Source: Polytrichum commune (lineage: Eukaryota > Streptophyta > Polytrichopsida > Polytrichales > Polytrichaceae). From it: a DNA stretch of 64,000 bases. Made by a program: the position numbers and the translations under genes. The DNA is taken from positions 65,675,554-65,739,553 of the forward strand of contig OX485803.1 in the NCBI GenBank assembly GCA_950295325.1. The letters are read 5' to 3'. This document shows, in pieces, positions 38,101 to 49,953 of the stretch. How positions within the stretch are numbered: the first letter of the stretch is position 1; every line of letters starts with the position of its first letter. Under the pieces are notes generated by a model that had not been told where the DNA came from, ran no database searches, and was given only the letters and a program-made list of their open reading frames with translations.

Positions 38101-38630
38101 GTTTTCACATTCCTTCCTTGTTCCATTTATTAATTCACTACAAGTCATGTCCGACACTTGCCAAAACATTTGCCAAACTAGTCCTTCATCCCTAGAATGT
38201 TTCCTCAACAAATACTACCATGCATATTTCCAACTAGCTAACAATTATTTTTGGGTCATATTGGTCAACTTCTAGAAATAGTTTTTGCAAATCAAATCTG
38301 AATCTTGGCATCCGTGACCTTTTACCAACATATAGTAGACGTTTTGATTCATTCCAACATCTTGTGCCCTGATTACTTCGTAATGCATCTCTAGGTGTCG
38401 CATCACGAGTTGTCTGATGTGTACTTATACTAACAAATTCAACATCTCCTATTTGTCAACCCCAAGGAACGTGTGTGTTAGCTCATGAGCTCATATACAC
38501 TTGTATGCGGTAATTGCCGCTCTCCTACCTGTGAGCCCAAAAGGGTGCCCACATTTAGTCTTAGACCCTTGAAACGTTAGTTGATGCACTTTGAAGTAGC
38601 ATGTTACTTCACAAAAATATAAAAAGAGTG
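35141..38630. other. AT-rich intergenic sequence with minor repeats
   Basis: A GC-richer patch at about 35690-35820 and a poly-C run near 37625 stand out. 36365-36495 is an old repeat shared with 20930-21060. No gene recognised. Confidence 0.4.
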
Positions 38631-39228
38631 AAATGTTAGTCTTAGAAGTACCATGTTGTAAGAGGCTAGGATGTGAGTTGTTATTGTGTTTTTACCTTCG
38701 GAAGGATTTGAGTGAATGAGGATAGGTAAGGAGAACTTGGATTGAGTAGTTAGTGAGTAGGCTAGTACAAATGGATGGAGACAACCAAAGTGACTCAAGA
38801 GGCAAGTGCATTCGAATTGGGATGAATGGAGGATCACATGGAGCGCACAAGTGGACCACCTCATCATGGCCACTTAATGGGGAAGGCCCAAGGAAGAATG
38901 CAAGGTGGAGGATAAGCAAATTCTCAAAGCACCAATCAAATCACGAGTTAAGCATCGTGGTTTGAATTAAGTGGTGAGCGACGATTTGGGAAAGTAAGGG
39001 GAGAAAGTTATGGCGGCGGAAAGCGAAGGAGGCTAAGTTTGGGTTGAAGCATCCCAAGTTTGGTAAAGTGTGGTAGGTAGAAAGCCAAGGCTAGTTAAAT
39101 GTTCGAATTAGGATCCTTGTTGATCATTTGAGGGAGGAAGGCTTAGAAGATAGGATTGGCGCCTACTAAGTAGGAGGAAATCTCAAGGGCTTATCGTGAG
39201 CCTTGAGGGTGCTCACCCCCTCAAGCTT

Positions 39229-39240
39229 ACTATATAATCC
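39229..39240 (+). promoter_or_regulatory. Possible TATA box
   Basis: CTATATAATC is followed within about 40 bp by a pyrimidine-rich stretch (CTCATTCTTCCCTCACTCAT), the layout of plant and retrotransposon promoters. It precedes the minisatellite and small frame at 39.7-40.5 kb. No transcript evidence. Confidence 0.3.
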
Positions 39241-39756
39241 CTCATTCTTCCCTCACTCATCCTCTCTTTCCTTTGTGCTCCAAGGCACCCCACGAGTTAT
39301 AAGTGTGGGTGTGGGAAGCCATATTGGAGCACATGTGTGTGCTTAGTTTTTAGTTTGAGAGCCAAGGCTTGTTAGCCTTGAAGAGGGCTTGACCTCTTGG
39401 TAGAATTAGTGTTGACGTGAAGGATTTTAAAGTTAATTCATGATTCCAATTTGTGGTACTTAAAGTTCATGTTTTGAATACACGTGGTTGCAAGTTCCAT
39501 GTTTAAGAGTTGAGCACTTGATGTTGTGATGAGTGCAAAAATATACTTGTGTGGATTAGTTAGTCTTAGTGAAGTTAGGAAATTCTCTCTCCCCCTCTCC
39601 CCCTCTCCTCTCTAGGATTTTAGGATTTTAGGATTAGAGAAGAATTGTGTGATTAGAAAGGGGTTGTTAGTAGAATTAGGGAAATTAGGTAGGAAGATTA
39701 GTTAAGGGCTTGAATAATTAGTGAGGTAGTTGGGGATTACAACTACAAAGTTGTGG

Positions 39757-40010
39757 GTTCATGAAGGAGCTGGGTTTATGAAGGAGCTGGGTTTGTTTAG
39801 TTAGAAAGTAAAGAGCTGGGTTTATGAAGGACCTGGGTTTGTTTAGTTAGAAGCTAAGGAGCTGGGTTCATGAAGGAGCTGGGTTTATGAAGGAGCTGGG
39901 TTTGTTTAGTTAGAAGCTAAGAAGCTGGGTTTATAAAGGAGCTGGGTTTATGAAGGAGCTAGGTTTATGTAATTAGAAAGTAAAGAGATGGGTTCATGAA
40001 GGAGCTTAGT
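39757..40010. repeat. Higher-order minisatellite
   Basis: Units of AAGGAGCTGGGTTTATG (~17 bp) alternate with a longer unit, GGAGCTGGGTTTGTTTAGTTA plus GAAGCTAA (~29 bp). Together they form about four higher-order repeats of roughly 60-65 bp, decaying toward the right end. Confidence 0.85.
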
Positions 40011-40284
40011 AGATAGCCTACCTAATTAGCTCATAGACAAGTAGTTAGTTACATTATGCTAGTTAGTGTTATGTGTGGCTTTCACAAGTAAATGTATTTG
40101 AGATGACTATAGAGAATAGTGTTTTTTTAACACTTGCATCCTCTCTTTAAAAATAAACCACGTGCACAAATTAATGGAGAATGTGGAGCACTCTCGCGAT
40201 GGCAAGACAAAGGAAGCAAAGACCAAAGGTGCGAGGGAGAGATTGACATAAGTCACATAAGTATTTCTTAATACTTAAAGGCTT

Positions 40285-40497
40285 ATGTACGGTATGGAGA
40301 CACCAAGTGAGACCTCTTATAGTAGCGATACGGAATACACAAGTGATAGTTCAAGTAGTAGTATAGAGTCAACGGCACGGACTCCATTTAGGAGAGGGAT
40401 ATCCTTAAGGGCTTGTGTAGCTAAAGCAGCCGGATGGACGTTAGAAGCAAACAAAGACAAAATAGCACCCGAGCATAAGGAGGTTAAAATAACATAG
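40285..40497 (+). CDS. Small Ser/Thr-rich hypothetical frame
   Basis: 70 codons, starting MYGMETPSETSYSSDTEYTS, acidic and Ser-rich at the N-terminus and basic at the C-terminus. No recognisable domain. It lies about 1 kb downstream of a TATA-like motif and 0.45 kb upstream of a G-rich stretch (GGGGGGG, AAAGGGGTA) followed by TGTTAGAAAG. That arrangement could be a polypurine tract and LTR start, so the frame might be the remnant of a retroelement. Both the coding status and that idea are uncertain. Confidence 0.2.
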   Translation: MYGMETPSETSYSSDTEYTSDSSSSSIESTARTPFRRGISLRACVAKAAGWTLEANKDKIAPEHKEVKIT

Positions 40498-40911
40498 TTA
40501 ACTTGTGCATTCTCCACATACGTATTGAAATCGTACATTGAGTTGTTAAAAGTGAAATTCCAGTTAAATCCAAGACCACTTGAAGGGTGAACCTTGCACT
40601 ATGGACTCATCCAAGTCCAAATCCAATACCGCGGAGGAATGTGAGCCCAAACCCACTACTCGGACTACGGACGCTTAAGGGTGGGGGGTTTGGCCTCACA
40701 CTACCTTAGTAGTTCATGAAGTAGGTGAGTCACATTTAGGTAGTTAATGAAGTAGGTGACTTACATCTAGGTCTAAGTCTAGCTAGAAGATCTATAAAAC
40801 TAATTAATTATAGAACATTCCTTCATGGACCTTTTGCATGACATTAAAGTGACACAACTCCCACACATGTAAAAATTATGTCGCGAAGCTCAAAATTCAA
40901 GCTCAAAATTC

Positions 40912-40945
40912 AAGCGTGTGGAAATATCCCACACGGGGGGGCCCT
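40912..40945. other. Short hairpin beside a G-rich tract
   Basis: CGTGTGG and CCACACG can pair around AAATATC, and are followed directly by a run of seven G. It sits about 25 bp before AAAGGGGTATGTTAGAAAG, a possible polypurine tract/LTR junction. Function unknown. Confidence 0.35.
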
Positions 40946-40999
40946 CCGTGTCAAAGGGGTATGTTAGAAAGGACCCCCGGCCCATTCCTTCTAGTGTCG

Positions 41000-41886
41000 C
41001 AATAAGAGCAACAATAGAGTTATCTTTTAATTATTGGTTAATTTGATATCGACTATGGGCATGCGTCCATGTTTTCACCTCTTCATTTGAGGGGTGGGTA
41101 GGTGTTTCTAATTTATTAGTCATTGATTGCTAACAACTAGGCGGTGACCATACAAACCTAGGGTTGAACTAGGCCTAGTAGGGTGACGACCTTTATTTAA
41201 TGCACGGTATTAAGAGTTTGCTAGCTCACAGGTAACGTACCCAAGCTTTATGAGATTACTTTGTACCATGGTCCATGTTTAGGTAAGTTAACTCCATTTC
41301 ATGACCACATTCGACTGCACGGAAACTACGTTCTCACGAGCAGGCATATGGTTCTCATGTGTGAGTTCCCCAATGGGTTATCCCAAGGTGACATACCACC
41401 GTATAAGCTTTGCGAGTGTTAAGGGTTAATTCTTTTGAGTGGTCCAATATATATACTTTGCATGTGTGAGGATCAAACAAACACCGTAGTAAAAACCCAT
41501 GCTAATCACAAATTGTGGCTACTTCACACTCAACTAAGATGTAGGATTGGGATGACATGTGTTTTAATTAAGATATCAACATTCCTTTGTGACAACAATT
41601 ATTGAGGCAAGAAGCCCTTCAAGTATGGTTACCATAATCAAAAGTGGGCCCACAACCAGTACATCATAAATAAATAAAATAAAAGTAACGTTGGGGTTTC
41701 TTTTTACCCATACGTGAATGGGAGCCCGTTCCTCTGTACCGTGATCATGTTTGACCGAGTGTCACCGTAAGGGTACTTTCTCCCTCTCAAAAGGTGGGCT
41801 CCTTCATTTTTTCGAAGCGCACGCAACATTATCCCTACTGGGGTCTACTGGAGGTTGTCTATTTTCTAGTTTTTTTTTGTTTAGTA
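41000..41886. other. Intergenic sequence, no gene recognised
   Basis: No credible frame. A TTTTTTTTTG run near 41868-41880 (poly-A on the minus strand) lies just past the non-LTR element's reading frame and may mark its 3' end. Confidence 0.4.
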
Positions 41887-43120
41887 TTAATATGTAAGGT
41901 ATTTGATGGCAATTTGATGTAGGTGTTTCATAAGCGTTTTTATTTCGGTTTTGGGTATTTTTATTTTTTCTAGTTCCTTAATGGGTTGTTTGTGAATAGC
42001 CCCTCTAACACCTGTTGTGATGGTGATGAGAGGGTTGACTTGCCAACTAGCTCTTATGAGTGTATCTACGAGTGGGTTGTATTTAGTAGTTTTTTCATTG
42101 CATGCATTCTTAGGGAATCTGTCATGGTAGTAGGTGAATTCAATAAATTGTATGGTATGTGATGGGGTGGGCCTTGGGGGGGTTGATTGTCTGTGGGAGC
42201 GCCTAGTACGCATAGTATGTCTAGTCTCAACCTAGCTAAGCATGTGCATGGTGTAGTGGGGCATGTGCATTGGAGTATCCATTGTGGGACCGTGTTTTCT
42301 TGTGGTCTGGAGTTTTGGTGACCTGCATTTACGAGTGTATAGTATCTTGTGTGTTTACTTGATTGGAGCGTATGTATGATTTGGTGGACGGCTTTATTAT
42401 GGCGTGCTATGCGTAGTCCCTTTATGTGTGGGTTTGAACATGTGGATAGTAAGTGCGGCCATGTATCTATGGTATTATTGGGGCATAGTGTACAATTGGG
42501 GTTTGAGTATAAGTTGGGCTAGAATATGTGTTTACGGTGGTTACCCATGTATTGTGCATATCTGAATTTTAGAGTTTGTGTGATTTGGGCGTTGTGGTCC
42601 TGGGGTTTTTCCAATATTGGTTAGAGAGTTTGTGGTTTATTTGGTCGTTGGATGTCCATTTGTCTATGTATGTGAATTTGGATTGTGCGAGCCTCAATTC
42701 TCGGTTATTATGCTCTTTGTTGATGTATGTTTGTAGGTTTTATATAGCACCCGTGTGGGTGCCTGTTGGGACCCCGTTGAGCCAATATGGTGTAGTATGG
42801 GTTGTATGTATCTTGGGTGTCTTGGGAGGTTTGTTTAGGAGAGCTCCATCATTTGCTAGTTGATTTGCTATTTCATTACCTATTATGCATGTGTGTGCTC
42901 TGACCTTTTGAATTGTGATTTTATGCATGGACCATGTTATATGATTGACTATAGCGCCTACGAGTAGTTTGTCTGGGTGATTATGTTGGGATGATGGGTG
43001 TCGTACGTGATTATTTATTAGGTATATACTATTGAGGTTGTTTGTAAAGATGTGGGTATCTCGCGTGTGGTATTGTGTACTTTGTATTGCTAGTGCATCA
43101 TATAAATGTGTTACTTAGTA
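41887..43120 (-). pseudogene. Non-LTR retrotransposon 3' part: RNase H plus CCHC/PD-type C-terminal region
   Basis: Minus-strand order: an RNase H domain at about 43095-42740 (THIFTNNLNSIYLINNH, then KVRAHTCIIGNEIANQLAN); a linker reading THTTPYWLNGVPTGTH; a CCHC cluster C-x2-C-x9-H-x4-C at about 42500-42430; LRLDILCVLGAP near 42225; and a C-terminal block, IQFIEFTYYHDRFPKNACNE to TTGVRGAIHK (41887-42213). CCHC plus an (P)D motif resembles the restriction-like endonuclease of some non-LTR elements; that match is an inference from pattern. Expected catalytic Asp residues of RNase H (FTDS, GNExAD) read as Asn here. Frameshifts lie near 42190 and 42500, and stops near 42560 and 42735. The reverse transcriptase is not in the window. 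Confidence 0.7.
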
Positions 43121-43536
43121 ACAAAGTGTCACTTGTTACTTATCACAAAAACCACCATGCCCCAACTTCTTAGGTGAACTTCCATTGGACCAAATGGGTT
43201 GTCATGACATATGTTGGATGGATGATAAGTACATTCCACAATTGTCTCATCACTAGGTCATGCCATATCCCAATTGATGTACCTCTCAACCTTATGCAAT
43301 CTCATGTTATACTCTAATAATTCATGTTCTATCCCAACACAAAATTGATGTGTTCAATGTTAGTGCCTACCGTATGTCATTGGGTCCCACATGCATTAGC
43401 TTCAATAAGGCAAATACTAATGCATCTCTTGGTCATCCTCACCCCAACCATCAACCTTGGGTCCATTAGTGTAGGGTCATATCTCGTTGCTCATCTATTC
43501 AGTGTGTTTTTCATGTTTGGGTTTAGGGTCGTAGTC
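43121..43536. other. Intergenic sequence, nothing recognised
   Basis: Short frames only, none recognisable. Confidence 0.35.
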
Positions 43537-43817
43537 ATGAGTGACTCTAAGAATGAGCATGAATAGAGTGAGGGAACCTCACTCCCATCCGATTCTTTAA
43601 GTTGGGATGATATTTCGAGTAGTGATGGGGAACTTTTTGGCGAATTGAACAATGATTATGTTTTCATCTTTGAGGTTGCACTTGCTGCCAACCAAACTCA
43701 AGATTTTTTCAATGCAAACGAGTTCAAAGAGGGTGCCCATGCATCAATTAATCGTGAAGTTGGCGTTAAAGACCTGCCACTTAGTACAGTAATCTCCTGC
43801 TTAAGTACGCACCCTTT

Positions 43818-44121
43818 AAGGGGCCCTTTCCCGCTCGAATTTCAGATTGGCATGTTCATTGGGGAGTTATTAAGGGGGAATCAATCTTGGAAGATGTGCA
43901 AAGTACATTGGAAATTGGACCAATTGGAATAATTAATTTTGGATTAATATTGAATTAGTTATGAATTTTGGAAGGAGAACTCATAGGGGTACCCAAAACC
44001 ACTCACCCCAAAAATGTACACCATGATTAAATAGAAATTTGAGGTTGGAAGCTATAATATACCTCTTGTTTGGATAGGTCTAGTGAGCGGTTTAAGGACC
44101 CGAGCGGGAAAGGGCCCCTCT
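43818..44121. mobile_element. Small inverted-repeat element nested in the pogo element
   Basis: Inverted repeats of 19 bp (AGGGGCCCTTTCCCGCTCG and its complement) bound about 300 bp of non-coding sequence between the pogo left end and its transposase fragment. I could not identify a clean target-site duplication. Confidence 0.7.
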
Positions 44122-44286
44122 ACCTTAAGTACACACCCTTTAAGTACGCATCCCAGTTAAGTGCGCAATTTTTTGATAGAAAGTAAGGTTCATATTTTAT
44201 TGTTTGAACAAGTCATGTAGAGTCATTTTCCACAAATGCATGAATTTTCTATGTTTGGCATTCAATGTCAGCTTGTTAACAGTGCG

Positions 44287-44699
44287 CTAAAACATCTCAA
44301 ACGATCGTCGTAATTCATCATACATATGTTTGATAACTTTTGTTTGAACATCGGAGCAAAACAATTGGTCGTCGATGTTGAAGACGATGTTGTGTGGAGC
44401 TTCGAAGCATTTGAAGTCAATAACACTTTTAGATTCAACAAATGCTTTGATAGGCTCGTGCAACAAATGATTCATTGCAATATGTTCTCTCGATTGCCCC
44501 ACCCTATTCAGATGGCACCTTCATTGACTTCATACTCCGGCCCCAACGCCTGCTTGCTCGGCATGTTCGGCTTGCTCAGCTTTGCAACGAATTCACATCG
44601 TTGGGCTTCGGTCAAACGGGTTGCCTGAGGTTTCATCCATTTCCTATTGCGACTCATCAAATCAGAGGGTCTAGAAAGTGATATGAGTAAAGTGCGCAC
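44287..44699 (-). pseudogene. pogo transposase DNA-binding region (CENP-B N-terminal type)
   Basis: The first block (44699-44508) includes ATRLTEAQRCEFVAKLSKP and NMPSKQALGPEY, which fits the CENP-B/pogo N-terminal helix-turn-helix. The second block (44502-44287) includes NREHIAMNHLLHEPIKAFVE and ends at a TAG. A one-base shift and a TGA separate them. The DDE catalytic domain is absent. It lies inside the element at 43787-44761, so it is the relic of that element's own transposase. Confidence 0.65.
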
Positions 44700-45833
44700 T
44701 TACCAACTAAGTACGCACCGATTGCTTTGGTTCAAAGTGCGTACTAAGCAGGAGATTACTGTATGCCGGCTAGCCCCCTCATGTTCAAATCCTTTGCTAG
44801 TTTCACTCCAGATGAATTCCATGATTTTTGCTTAAGTGTTTGTCCTACTTTCATCTCTTACACTAGGACAACGGGTGAAGTTAACACTCTAGCCATACGC
44901 CCTTAAAAGTTTGGTCCTAAACAATAACTTTTGGCATTCCTCCTTTGAAGCACGATAACACTTCCATTTTTGAAGCATTCAAGTGAAATTGGTCTAAAAG
45001 TGTTGTGAATGATATTGCAGTTTTCATCGCATCATGCATCAATTACGCTATATTGCATGAGATTGGATCACTTGAAAGATATGAACGTGAGGCGCTAGGT
45101 CTAGAAGGAGTCATTAGCAATGTAAACCCTCGTCAAGATCACGTGGCCATTCAAAGACCCCAACCACTCTAGATGGTTCAATGAATGGAGAAATAGTCAC
45201 TCTAGCTATCAACAATACTATTACCATCGATTTCAACAGCTTGATCATCTACGTGGACCTTGGATTGTATCACGATGTCATTTGTTTGAGAGACTCCAAT
45301 CTTGACATGAATTGGCATGCCTACTTCATGCCCATTGATGACTACTTTAATGTACATGTACTTTAATACCTACTAAAGAGATGGTACTTGGTGATGTGGA
45401 TAGATACATACTTATTAGGCATATGGGTAGATTAGAAATGGGTCCATGGGCTGACCAACATCCAAAAACGCTTTCAACAAGTTGGATATATGCAAGGTGT
45501 GGGTGCGAGTGGAGTAGGCTATTAATTGGAGGCTTGAAGCATATAAGTTATAAGTTCAAGCGTTTGATGGCATAACTTTGACTCCACCCACCCAAAATAC
45601 TCTCAATTCTTTTGTGCTGGTTGTTGACTAATTTCTTACAAATGGACCTCCCAATGTAACTTTACAGGGATGAGAATCATGAAGATGTCTTAGGGTGGGA
45701 TGGAGGCTTCTAGTTGTTTTGCAATCTTTGATAATCATTCAAGCTCCATATGGTGCGTCATTTGTCACCCCTTACCCCTCTTGTTCAATTTGTTGCAAGT
45801 GACAAGTTTTTACATTGTTTTGTCTAATTAGTG

Positions 45834-46395
45834 TGGGCTACCATCCGGAGTTGCATGTTACTATAACAGTTTACTGATATTATCATTTTTTTTTATCAAC
45901 TATGTTTATATCATTTTCTGCGGTGTGCATACTAACAACTCATGTTATTTGGGTAAAAAATGATTCTCTCAATATAATGTTGTAGTGATTAATAACTCCG
46001 AATGGTACCCACACTAATTAGACAAAAAGATTGCAGTTGTATTAAGGACATATTTGACGTCAACTAGTGAATTGACATTTTGCCATTCTCACAAGTTATG
46101 ACCATCTAGTCAGTTTTCATGGGTTGGTTTACAAAGACATTTATGCTCTTCAAACAATCCTACCTTAACACCAACCACAACCTACAACAAAAAGAATGCA
46201 CTTGAACAATGCCCGGTATCCAACATGTATCTTGGTGCAAATGATCCGCTTAACTTTGTTCTTGAGTGTCTTGTAACATATCTACACTGATATGTGCAAA
46301 CATGTTGCCCCATGCTAATATATCGACATTCCACTCTTTTGAATATTTTCTACTACAATATCAAACTATAGTAATTGTTGATTTAATGTGGGTGC
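45834..46395 (+). repeat. Old dispersed repeat block B, second location
   Basis: 45834-46045 matches 19541-19720 in the same orientation. 46285-46395 matches 19130-19260 reversed. Diverged and non-coding. Confidence 0.5.
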
Positions 46396-47469
46396 TATAA
46401 TCAACAATGTTATAAGTTTTTGTAATCTAGTCTTGATCACCCAAAATTATATGCATGCGTAAAGTGGTAACCTATTCGTGAAAGCAACCTACACGCACAT
46501 ATTAATTAATATAGATGTTCCCAAGACTACTTTGTCTTTGGTTAAGTGCATAACATTATTTAGTTGCATGGTTGTGTTCCATGCTATATTTAGCATTTGA
46601 CACGGGCCTCCACTATCTTGCCTTCGTGGGAAGAAACTTAGAAAATAGGAAGAAACTGATGCCAATACAAATAATGAATAGTGCCCAAATGAATAGTAAG
46701 AATATTGTGAATAATGTCAGTATTATTAGTGATGGTTTTTCTATGAATAGTATGTTCAGCGAATAAAATTGGGATGAACAATGTTCCATGTGAATAGTGT
46801 TGGGAGTATAACTCCACCCAAATTTCCAAGTGTTAGCTTGAATGTATGAATAATGAACGAATATTATTATGTTTTTTGGTGCCCCACATAACCTAGGTGA
46901 TATATTCTAGGGTCATGGAACCGACCCACATGGCTGAATAATGTTATGAAAGGGTTTCACGTCTTTCACATGGGCATAAACTTCCGGACCCCAACACTTA
47001 AAAAAGGTTATAAATTGTACAAAGGATTTAAGGTTTGGTGCCTTTCACTCGACTTGGAAAAATCCTCGCAAGGTAGGCAATGAACGGGGAGAACCAACCA
47101 CTACATTGATTATCACATTACTAAGGGTGGTACTAATTCCTGAAGCACACATTATTTAGCCATATCTCAAAGATTATGAGGGCTGATTTTTTTAATAAAT
47201 AGAGTGACACTAATATAATGAATACATGCTCCTTAATCATAAATTCAAAATAACTAGTGCGTGTTCTAAGGTGTTTGTAGAGTGATTAAAATAGAAGAAA
47301 CAAATGCTTGTTAGTGAATAATGCCATGTGTTGGTACTCTTAGTGAATAGTGTTGGGATGAACAATGTTTCTTAAATCTTTTGGTGGCGTAGCGTAAAGA
47401 AATCACATTCACTCATTCCCCACACTCACTATTAGCCCTCCCTCAATAATTGAAATAATCAATGTAGTT
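46396..47469. other. Intergenic sequence with a TGAATAGTG-rich stretch
   Basis: Between about 46665 and 46860 variants of TGAATAGT/TGAATAATG recur about ten times. A longer piece, TGAATAGTGTTGGGATGAAC, returns at 47341-47360. No gene recognised. Confidence 0.45.
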
Positions 47470-47665
47470 ATCGTCGAAGTGGTTGAGTTGGAGAAATAAC
47501 CGGTTGACGTTCAAGACTTTAGAAAACTACCCATTGTTTTAGTAAAATCTATAGAATACACCTCATATCAATAAAGAATAACCAAAAGATCTCGACATGT
47601 AACTGGCTGGACTTGGCAACACCAGGTCTTGACCGATTATGGCCAAAAATCTTCCCCGACACTGA
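47470..47665 (-). repeat. Old dispersed repeat block B, reversed part
   Basis: Reverse-complement match to 19305-19510 (landmarks CATGTAACTGG and GGCCAAAAATCTTCCCC). Non-coding. Confidence 0.55.
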
Positions 47666-48094
47666 TTTTAGGTGTGCCTTCAGGGTGCCTTCACGGCATG
47701 ATATTGGTCAACTATCACAACAAAGCAAGGCACACTCTGATTTGATCCAAAGTCACTTTGTACCCAAGCTTCACACTGTCAGGTATACTTAACTTTGAAG
47801 TCATAATAATATGCTAAGATCCAGACAGCTTTGTTATGGTGAAAAGGTTTAGAGCATTCAGCAACTTCGGTGGGCCTGATGCATGCAGGGCCATGTACCA
47901 TTTACTTTAGGCCCAGACACCAGAAAACTTCCACAGTTGTGGGTCGATTGTCGAGACACTTTGTTGACCTCTTTAACTACTTACAGAATAATAAGTGGTT
48001 TGTAGATGCGGTTTTGTGTTTCAACATCAACTTCAAAGTTGTGGCCCTTGACTCAAGATAGTACCGGGTCTTGACACTACAAGGAATGTGGGTC

Positions 48095-49950
48095 CATTTC
48101 CACTGTAAAAGTACAAGAATATGACAGCCCCTGCAGGGCTTGACATATGTCATGGACCGGGCCGACGGTTGCAGTGAGTGTCGTCGCAGTGTCATCCTGG
48201 ACCAGTCCTATTTTGGACGAAACGGCTGTAGAAAGTGTGTCTCCATTCTGGGCTTTTTACTGTGTTGAAAGAGTGTGCGTTAATTTGAAGTGACATCCAC
48301 TTCCCACATTAATTACAAATATTTAATGCCGATATAAATGCGGGTGCCTTTACAGCCATGCATGACAGCGTGAATGCCGATGTATTCCACCGTCGCCAAA
48401 ATTGGGAGGCACGCCGTCCTTGCTAACATACCTGTCAGAGTTTTTATTTTCCACCTCTTACAACTTGTATTTTGTTGTTGGGGCGTGGGCGTGTGTTACG
48501 AATTACTGGAAATACAATAACAGGTAGTATTCGGCATTTGCATATTGTAGTGTTCGTATTCGAAAAATGTGTAGTCAGTGGGCATGTATACAATACCCTG
48601 TTCGAACTCAAGTACGTGCACTCCCAGGGCACTCAACACCGGTGTCTGGTTGCTAAAGTCCGCACAATGGAAACCATGTATTTACAATATACAAAAAAAC
48701 CAGTGTATGTGAGTCTTGTTTCTGCAAAATGTTCTGCACTGTCAAAACATTCCCCTTCAAAGGGGAGGTGTTCATGCAATCGCTTGCTCGCATGCTACAA
48801 TGGCGAGAACGACGCCCCTACTTCGGTTTCACAAATAACAATGCCAGTGTGACCGTGTACCAGCTGCAGGGATATATGTAGCTACATGGGTTGGCAGCAG
48901 ATTGGTGGAGGGTTCCACACACATAAGCACGGGAGATGTTCACCGCCACGGCGACGCATTCCATACCAAGTCGGGGCACACACTTCATGCGTTGTGGACA
49001 CAGAAGCGAAGTCCTTCCAGGCAACCACAGCTCGTGCTAGCCAAGTCTGTGTGTAATCATCGCGCCCAGCAGTTGCGACAGGCAACCCCCACTTGCTGGC
49101 GACTCGGTTACAGTCTTCCGCATAAGACATTTGATATTGTTGGCCACCATGTATGGATACAGCCCAATAGTTTGCGATGTCCACAATTCTGTGCACAATT
49201 ACCGCTGCAATTTTGTTTCCCCTGTGCCGCTGCTGCTCGCCCCCCCTCCCCCTTACTGTGGTTGGCAACTGCTGCCACACAGCGAAATGTCGCGCTCCTC
49301 TGTCTGCAAAACAACAAATTGCATATGAATTCGGGATCACACTTCAGTTCGTTCGGGCCCCATGCTCCAGTGACGACGCCGGGCTGCCCTTGCCTGTACA
49401 TCGATGGGTAAGTGCTCCATGTGCCCTATGTGGGGTCAATCTGTACCAAAAACACAAAATTGGCTGCGCGTTTGGGTGGGCACTTTGGACATGTTGGGCC
49501 CAGCAGCCTCCAAAACATCCATCAATGTGCCTGTGCAACTCAGATGTGCATATTCTAGGCCTTAGCTTCTTCCACCTACACTCACTACTGTTGCCACATA
49601 ACTGTACATGAGGACCTTGTGTCTGCAAAACCAAAAACAGGGACTGCATTCGGGTCGGCACTTTCGCCGAATCATAACTAGTTCATAACCTAGTGATAAC
49701 CTAGTCATAACTAAATCATGCACGACGGTGTGCTGCCCTTTGCAAAACCTCAATGCGCAACTGCTGCCATGTGCCCTGTGAGTCGTCATTCTGTATGAGG
49801 AACAAAAATTCTATGTTAGTCTGCTCTTGACATGTGCACATTAAGGGAGGCTTTTGGCACCTCCATGCACAAGTGTTCAAAACAACTGTGCAGCATCACT
49901 CGGCCACCATTGTGCTCACAAAATTCGCGTGCATGCTGCCAACATCGTGC
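48095..49950. other. GC-richer, probably non-coding subterminal part of the CACTA element
   Basis: Frames of 100-170 codons occur on both strands (for example 48902-49411 plus and 48882-49340 minus) but overlap each other and resemble nothing known. Loose repeats such as GTCTGCAAAACMAMAAA and GTGCACA-like strings recur. No gene supported. Confidence 0.4.
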
Positions 49951-49953
49951 CCC

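Larger units (their letters stand above)
43787..44761 (-). mobile_element. pogo-like DNA transposon, internally deleted
   Basis: Terminal inverted repeats begin CAGTAATCTCCTGCTTA at both ends and continue to GTACGCAC with a one-base gap. TA lies directly outside each end (43785-43786 and 44762-44763). Removing the element and one TA restores the reading frame of the surrounding Harbinger relic, which confirms the boundaries. Subterminal AAGTACGCAC-type motifs recur at both ends. It retains only the DNA-binding part of a transposase and is nested by a further small element. Confidence 0.9.
43537..45650 (+). pseudogene. Harbinger-type (DDE_Tnp_4) transposase relic interrupted by a pogo element
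   Basis: The N-terminal part runs from an ATG at 43537 to 43786 with one in-frame TAG (SSDGELFGELNNDYVF, ALAANQTQDFFNANEF). After the inserted element (43787-44761) the same frame continues with SFTPDEFHDFCLSVCPT and TTGEVNTLAIRP, to a stop near 44905. Later pieces in shifted frames are KITWPFKDPNHSRWFN (about 45130-45185), LYHDVICLRDSNLDMNWHAY (45265-45325), RYILIRHMGRLEMGPWADQ and GGLKH (45381-45545), and LTNFLQMDLPM (about 45610-45650). The second catalytic Asp (YHDV) is visible. Several shifts and stops make it non-functional. Confidence 0.8.

Noticed and set aside
48882-49411. Overlapping frames of 152-169 codons on both strands
   Set aside because: GC-richer sequence with few stops; the frames oppose each other and none has a recognisable domain or repeated support.
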